Source: Hofstenia miamia
Taxonomy: Eukaryota; Xenacoelomorpha; Acoela
DNA: 64,000 nt
Reading direction: 5' to 3'
NCBI GenBank assembly: GCA_004352715.1
Contig: SCFE01000106.1
Location: 1,460,332-1,524,331 of the forward strand
Every line of letters begins with the position of its first letter. Positions within the stretch are counted from its first letter, which is position 1. The notes beneath the pieces are model-generated. The model did no database searches, had not been told where the DNA came from, and saw only the letters and a list, made by a program, of their open reading frames with translations. This document shows positions 59,212 to 64,000 of this stretch, piece by piece. Made by a program: the position numbers and the translations under genes.

Positions 59212-60254
59212 CCCATTTCAGCTCCAATTAATTTTTGTGTAGTAATTTCATATTTTCTAATATTTTTCGTGTTGGTTCTACCCAATTGATTAGGAAAACG
59301 TCTCATTATCCATCCATCTACATACCATAATTTTATTCACCTTGTCTGTGGCGAACTCAGCCGTTCCTCTCTTTTGTTTCTTCATAACATCAACTGATTT
59401 CAGGGGGCAATTTTTACACTTGTTTGCTCTTATTGTCCCTGTAGCACCGTAATTTCTTTCCTTCAGTTCTTTGAGAAGTTCGAATGAAGTAAAGAGATTA
59501 TCAAAATATATATTATATGGAAGTGACCGTTTATCTACTGGCAATGCATCAATGTTTTTCAAAACTGTAACGGCACATTTGCCAAATACTTTCTCGTTCA
59601 AATCATTTCCTTCATAGGTATGTCCTTGATAAAGATCAAAGGTCACTAGATAACCATCGTCTGTATTTAGACACCAAGCTTTGTATCCGAATCTAATTGG
59701 TTTCATTCTGATGCACTGTTTACACCCATGCTTACCATAATACTCAATCATTGCTTCATCATGAGAGAGTGACTTCACAGGTTGAAAATGCTCTATGAAC
59801 TTCTTTGTTAGATGTCTGACGAGTGGACGAACTTTGGCATATTTGTCAGTTGTATCAAATGAAGAATTATCAGAAAAGTGAATGAATTGCATAATTTTTT
59901 CAAATCTTCTTCTCATTGCTTGATAGACAGCTTCATTTTTTGTCAAAGACGAATTTCTCCAAAACATCCTCCGAGAAGATACAGGAACGATGCCAGATAC
60001 TATCAAAATTCCAATGAACACTTTAATTTCTTCTTTTGTTACCAAGAAATCTGTTTCACCTTTGAAAGTTGCATAAAGAATTGTCTGATCCACTAACATA
60101 TTCCACATATCATCATCAAAAAAATAGTTCAAAAAGTTCAACTGGAGTAAAATCTCTATATTTTGCATAATTTTCCTCGGGAAATATACAGTCCCCAGGT
60201 GTGAGAGAAGTGCCAAGACTCCATTTAGGAGTCTTATAGCTATTGATAGGTGAA
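59212..60254 (-). mobile_element. piggyBac element (second family), 3'-deleted, enters a gap
   Basis: TTAA (59208-59211) followed by CCCATTTCAGC marks the element's 3' end. The minus-strand transposase frame runs from 60216 to 59290 (308 codons): a DDE_Tnp_1_7 core with MLVDQTILYATFKG, FIGILIVSGIVPVSSRRMFW, KSLSHDEAMIEYYGKHGCKQ (first catalytic Asp) and YNIYFDNLFTSFELLKELK (second). It breaks off at CRWMDN, then runs non-coding to the TTAA. The third catalytic Asp and the zinc finger are missing, an internal deletion shown by comparison with 63363-64000. The 5' end lies in the gap. Confidence 0.88.
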
Positions 60255-60984
60255 NNNNNNNNNNNNNNNNNNNNNNNNNNNNNNNNNNNNNNNNNNNNNN
60301 NNNNNNNNNNNNNNNNNNNNNNNNNNNNNNNNNNNNNNNNNNNNNNNNNNNNNNNNNNNNNNNNNNNNNNNNNNNNNNNNNNNNNNNNNNNNNNNNNNNN
60401 NNNNNNNNNNNNNNNNNNNNNNNNNNNNNNNNNNNNNNNNNNNNNNNNNNNNNNNNNNNNNNNNNNNNNNNNNNNNNNNNNNNNNNNNNNNNNNNNNNNN
60501 NNNNNNNNNNNNNNNNNNNNNNNNNNNNNNNNNNNNNNNNNNNNNNNNNNNNNNNNNNNNNNNNNNNNNNNNNNNNNNNNNNNNNNNNNNNNNNNNNNNN
60601 NNNNNNNNNNNNNNNNNNNNNNNNNNNNNNNNNNNNNNNNNNNNNNNNNNNNNNNNNNNNNNNNNNNNNNNNNNNNNNNNNNNNNNNNNNNNNNNNNNNN
60701 NNNNNNNNNNNNNNNNNNNNNNNNNNNNNNNNNNNNNNNNNNNNNNNNNNNNNNNNNNNNNNNNNNNNNNNNNNNNNNNNNNNNNNNNNNNNNNNNNNNN
60801 NNNNNNNNNNNNNNNNNNNNNNNNNNNNNNNNNNNNNNNNNNNNNNNNNNNNNNNNNNNNNNNNNNNNNNNNNNNNNNNNNNNNNNNNNNNNNNNNNNNN
60901 NNNNNNNNNNNNNNNNNNNNNNNNNNNNNNNNNNNNNNNNNNNNNNNNNNNNNNNNNNNNNNNNNNNNNNNNNNNNNNNNNNNN
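60255..60984. other. Assembly gap (730 N)
   Basis: A sized gap; it hides the 5' end of the piggyBac copy at 59212. Confidence 0.99.
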
Positions 60985-61540
60985 TGATGATGTGAGACTG
61001 TCTGTTCTGTGGAGCAGACGGCGACTTCTATGCCCAGAGCCGTAGAGTGCGTCTACGAGGGCAGTTATACAGAGGATTTTCCTCTGTCTCTGGCCTCTAG
61101 ATAGGCCTAGGCCAGCATTTGCTGGGCCTTACCTATGAGGGAGCTTTGCTTTGTCATGGGTTTTAGTTATGATCCGACATTCTAAGTTACGGAGATTTTA
61201 GGACGTTACTTGGTGCTTTGCACTCAAGTGTATAAATATCTCCTAAATAATCAGGATCTTCATAACAGGCAGACGGCAGGTGCTCACGAGTTACCTCAGT
61301 TAGTAGCCTTGGTTGGTGAAAGCTGTAGAGAGGCGCAACCCTCTCATGAAGCTCAGCCTTCGGCTTCACTCCTGCTGATCAGACTCAACACAGATCAGCA
61401 CTCTACGTGCCAGGGGTCGCCAGAGGACAAGCATGATTAAGCCGGCAGCACACTTCTAGGGGAAGTGTCAGAGCTGATCTGTTGCCACCCACTCTTCAGT
61501 CCGTTGATGGTAGAGTAACCCCGACAATGCCGTGTTACTC
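60985..61540. other. GC-richer segment of unknown identity
   Basis: Base composition rises sharply to near 50% GC, with short inverted blocks (e.g. GCTGATCAGACTC...CAGATCAGC) and no long open frame with a recognised domain. It precedes the reverse transcriptase fragment at 61543 and may be that element's 5' region or a different repeat. Confidence 0.35.
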
Positions 61541-61542
61541 AG

Positions 61543-61800
61543 TTGAAAGCTTCAAGATATTGTGGTCCTAACCAAGTAGGCGTTGGCATTCCAATTCGCT
61601 GCGAAGCAGTTATCCATAGTCTAAATTCAATTTTAAGGGAATTGTCAGCTGACACAAACATTGCATTATTACAAATTGATTTAAAGAACGCTTTTAATTC
61701 AGTTTCACGGTGTGCCATGATCACTTTCCAGAACTTCTATCATGTGTCAACTATTGCTATGGTAATTCATCTTGGCTTTCCTTTAATAAAAATATAATCA
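61543..61800 (+). pseudogene. Reverse transcriptase fragment with motif A (NAFNSVSR)
   Basis: The plus-strand peptide reads PNQVGVGIPIRCEAVIHSL and IALLQIDLKNAFNSVSR, then a frameshift to PELLSCVNYCYGNSSWLSF. The block 'qvGVG...Ea.vH' followed by 'l.iD..NAFNS..R' belongs to the same type of reverse transcriptase as the YLDDG element at 55560-57443 and supplies the motif A missing there. It is on the opposite strand and decayed. Confidence 0.75.
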
Positions 61801-62037
61801 TTGGCCGCGATGATTTCTCACAGAGCAGTCGATGCCCACGCGTGCTCCTTTCTCAAAACATTTACGAATTCCTCACTATCGCCTTCCGCAAATCACAACG
61901 AACTTGTTGCCCCCTTTCTACAACTTGATAAGTCCGAACTACTCCTTATTCATGAATTACTAAGGAAATTCATTGCTGACGAAGAAAGAGACAAATCACT
62001 CGCCGACATCACAACCCAGTCCCATCCTGATGTTAAT
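61801..62037 (+). CDS. Open frame of unknown function, cut by a gap
   Basis: 79 codons open to the gap edge (ANHNELVAPFLQLDKSELLL, RKFIADEERDKSLADI). Composition is amphipathic, Leu/Glu/Lys-rich and GC-richer than the surroundings. It overlaps the expected position of reverse transcriptase motif B in another frame, so it may be a chance frame in a decayed element or part of an unrelated exon. No family recognised. Confidence 0.25.
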
Positions 62038-63037
62038 NNNNNNNNNNNNNNNNNNNNNNNNNNNNNNNNNNNNNNNNNNNNNNNNNNNNNNNNNNNNNNN
62101 NNNNNNNNNNNNNNNNNNNNNNNNNNNNNNNNNNNNNNNNNNNNNNNNNNNNNNNNNNNNNNNNNNNNNNNNNNNNNNNNNNNNNNNNNNNNNNNNNNNN
62201 NNNNNNNNNNNNNNNNNNNNNNNNNNNNNNNNNNNNNNNNNNNNNNNNNNNNNNNNNNNNNNNNNNNNNNNNNNNNNNNNNNNNNNNNNNNNNNNNNNNN
62301 NNNNNNNNNNNNNNNNNNNNNNNNNNNNNNNNNNNNNNNNNNNNNNNNNNNNNNNNNNNNNNNNNNNNNNNNNNNNNNNNNNNNNNNNNNNNNNNNNNNN
62401 NNNNNNNNNNNNNNNNNNNNNNNNNNNNNNNNNNNNNNNNNNNNNNNNNNNNNNNNNNNNNNNNNNNNNNNNNNNNNNNNNNNNNNNNNNNNNNNNNNNN
62501 NNNNNNNNNNNNNNNNNNNNNNNNNNNNNNNNNNNNNNNNNNNNNNNNNNNNNNNNNNNNNNNNNNNNNNNNNNNNNNNNNNNNNNNNNNNNNNNNNNNN
62601 NNNNNNNNNNNNNNNNNNNNNNNNNNNNNNNNNNNNNNNNNNNNNNNNNNNNNNNNNNNNNNNNNNNNNNNNNNNNNNNNNNNNNNNNNNNNNNNNNNNN
62701 NNNNNNNNNNNNNNNNNNNNNNNNNNNNNNNNNNNNNNNNNNNNNNNNNNNNNNNNNNNNNNNNNNNNNNNNNNNNNNNNNNNNNNNNNNNNNNNNNNNN
62801 NNNNNNNNNNNNNNNNNNNNNNNNNNNNNNNNNNNNNNNNNNNNNNNNNNNNNNNNNNNNNNNNNNNNNNNNNNNNNNNNNNNNNNNNNNNNNNNNNNNN
62901 NNNNNNNNNNNNNNNNNNNNNNNNNNNNNNNNNNNNNNNNNNNNNNNNNNNNNNNNNNNNNNNNNNNNNNNNNNNNNNNNNNNNNNNNNNNNNNNNNNNN
63001 NNNNNNNNNNNNNNNNNNNNNNNNNNNNNNNNNNNNN
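62038..63037. other. Assembly gap (1000 N)
   Basis: Conventional gap of unknown size between two GC-richer segments. Confidence 0.99.
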
Positions 63038-63362
63038 GTGCATACACCGAGCTAACGTAGGGTACACATAACTAATTCCAGTTGAGCTGAGGTTGTGCCG
63101 TGGACTCAATCATTGGTTAAGAAGGAGAGGAGCTGTCTTGTGGAGATCGGCTTCGGGCAGGAGCCCATGGAAGAACCGAAGAGGAAACGTCATACTGCTC
63201 TGTCACCTAAACAGTGATGGTTAATACTCAATTATTTAATTAACATAACTAGTTAATAAGAGAGGAAGGTCTGATGGTTCAACAACTTGGTAACACCTCA
63301 CCCGCAATTTACCGAGGATTCATTATCAGTAATTAGACACGGCGTAATAAGCTAGGTGGAGG
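63038..63362. other. GC-richer segment of unknown identity
   Basis: It contains several short self-complementary blocks (e.g. GATCGGCTTCGGGCAGGAGC) and no protein domain. It may belong with 60985-61540 across the gap. Confidence 0.3.
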
Positions 63363-64000
63363 ATGTTACACCAATACCATTTTTTCCCTGAAGAGCAATA
63401 CAATATTTGTTTACATTTTGATCCTGCCTATCAGTTCCTCCCATATGTTGATTTTATTCTTGAACTATCTTTGGGCAGTCAACTTTTACATTCTTTTTCT
63501 CACTCATGTATGGACTGTTGATGCTACTGATATGACGGCATTATCCATCCATCTACATACCATAATTTTATTCACTTTGTCTGTGGCGAACTCAGCCGTT
63601 CCTCTCTTTTGTTTCTTCATAACATCAACTGATTTCAGGGGGCAATTTTTACACTTGTTTGCTCTTATTGTCCCTGTAGCACCGTAATTTCTTTCCTTCA
63701 GTTCTGTGAGAAGTTCGAATGAAGTAAAGAGATTATCAAAATATATATTATATGGAAGTGACTGTTTATCTACTGGCAATGCATCAATGTTTTTCAAGAC
63801 TGTAGCGGCACATTTGCCAAATACTTTCTCGTTCAGCTCATTTCCTTCATAGGTACGTCCTTGATAAAGATCAAAGGTCACTAGATAACCATCGTCTGTA
63901 TTTAGACACCAAGCTTTGTATCCGAATCTAATTGGTTTCATTCTGATGCACTGTTTACACCCATGCTTACCATAATACTCAATCATTGCTTCATCATGAG
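63363..64000 (-). pseudogene. piggyBac transposase, close paralogue of 59290-60216, runs off the window
   Basis: From the window edge the minus strand reads SHDEAMIEYYGKHGCKQ (first catalytic Asp) and YNIYFDNLFTSFELLTELK (second), about five differences in 145 residues from the 59-kb copy. It continues past that copy's break point: CRWMDNAVISVASTVHT, a TGA, then in another frame KNVKVDCPKIVQE, a TAA, QHMGGTDRQDQNVNKY (third catalytic Asp) and IALQGKKWYW. So the C-terminal core is present but broken by a frameshift and a stop. The 5' part lies beyond 64000. Confidence 0.88.

Overview
This is AT-rich, intron-bearing DNA from an invertebrate animal, with eight assembly gaps (N runs). I cannot fix the phylum. 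The case for an animal is a Golgi-tether gene, a tubulin-type carboxypeptidase gene and a rhodopsin-like receptor gene, all with GT-AG introns, in a background of animal transposon families. Three introns of exactly 43 nt in one gene point to a lineage with very short introns that also tolerates large repeat-filled ones. There are no operons, bacterial genes or CRISPR arrays.

Host genes. (1) A cytosolic carboxypeptidase of the AGBL2/AGBL3 (CCP2/CCP3) type lies on the minus strand, 18559 down to at least 10531 and, by phase-compatible splicing, probably down to about 5463. All zinc ligands and the catalytic Glu are visible. (2) A divergent two-exon class A GPCR lies on the plus strand at 21883-23107, divergent from the carboxypeptidase across 3.3 kb. 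(3) COG6, a subunit of the conserved oligomeric Golgi complex, lies on the plus strand at 24044-43855. I could assemble it as nine exons in a continuous frame (631 aa). The three genes belong to unrelated pathways: tubulin deglutamylation, signalling and intra-Golgi retrograde transport.

Mobile DNA. From 1 to 5.3 kb there are Penelope-like and non-LTR reverse transcriptase remnants, with a Tc1/mariner element (2967-4258) nested in the non-LTR copy. Host introns carry two MITEs (9292-9508; 14922-15885), a foldback element (about 27340-28085), three copies of one DD34D mariner (one with an uninterrupted 383-codon transposase), a decayed larger DDE-like gene of an unnamed invertebrate repeat family, and a complete but decayed piggyBac with TTAA target sites (39470-41894). 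From 44 kb to the end there is a transposon graveyard: non-LTR reverse transcriptase fragments, a hAT relic, a Tc1 relic with direct repeats in its terminal region, a reverse transcriptase of a second type (YLDDG motif, C-terminal nuclease-like domain), and two close copies of another piggyBac, the second running off the window.

The strongest candidates for something undescribed are the putative TIR-bounded element at 30481-38018, the paired GGGGT...ACCCC subterminal palindromes of the TTAA elements, and the long novel tail of the carboxypeptidase. Several repeats beside N runs or single n bases look like assembly artefacts and are flagged.
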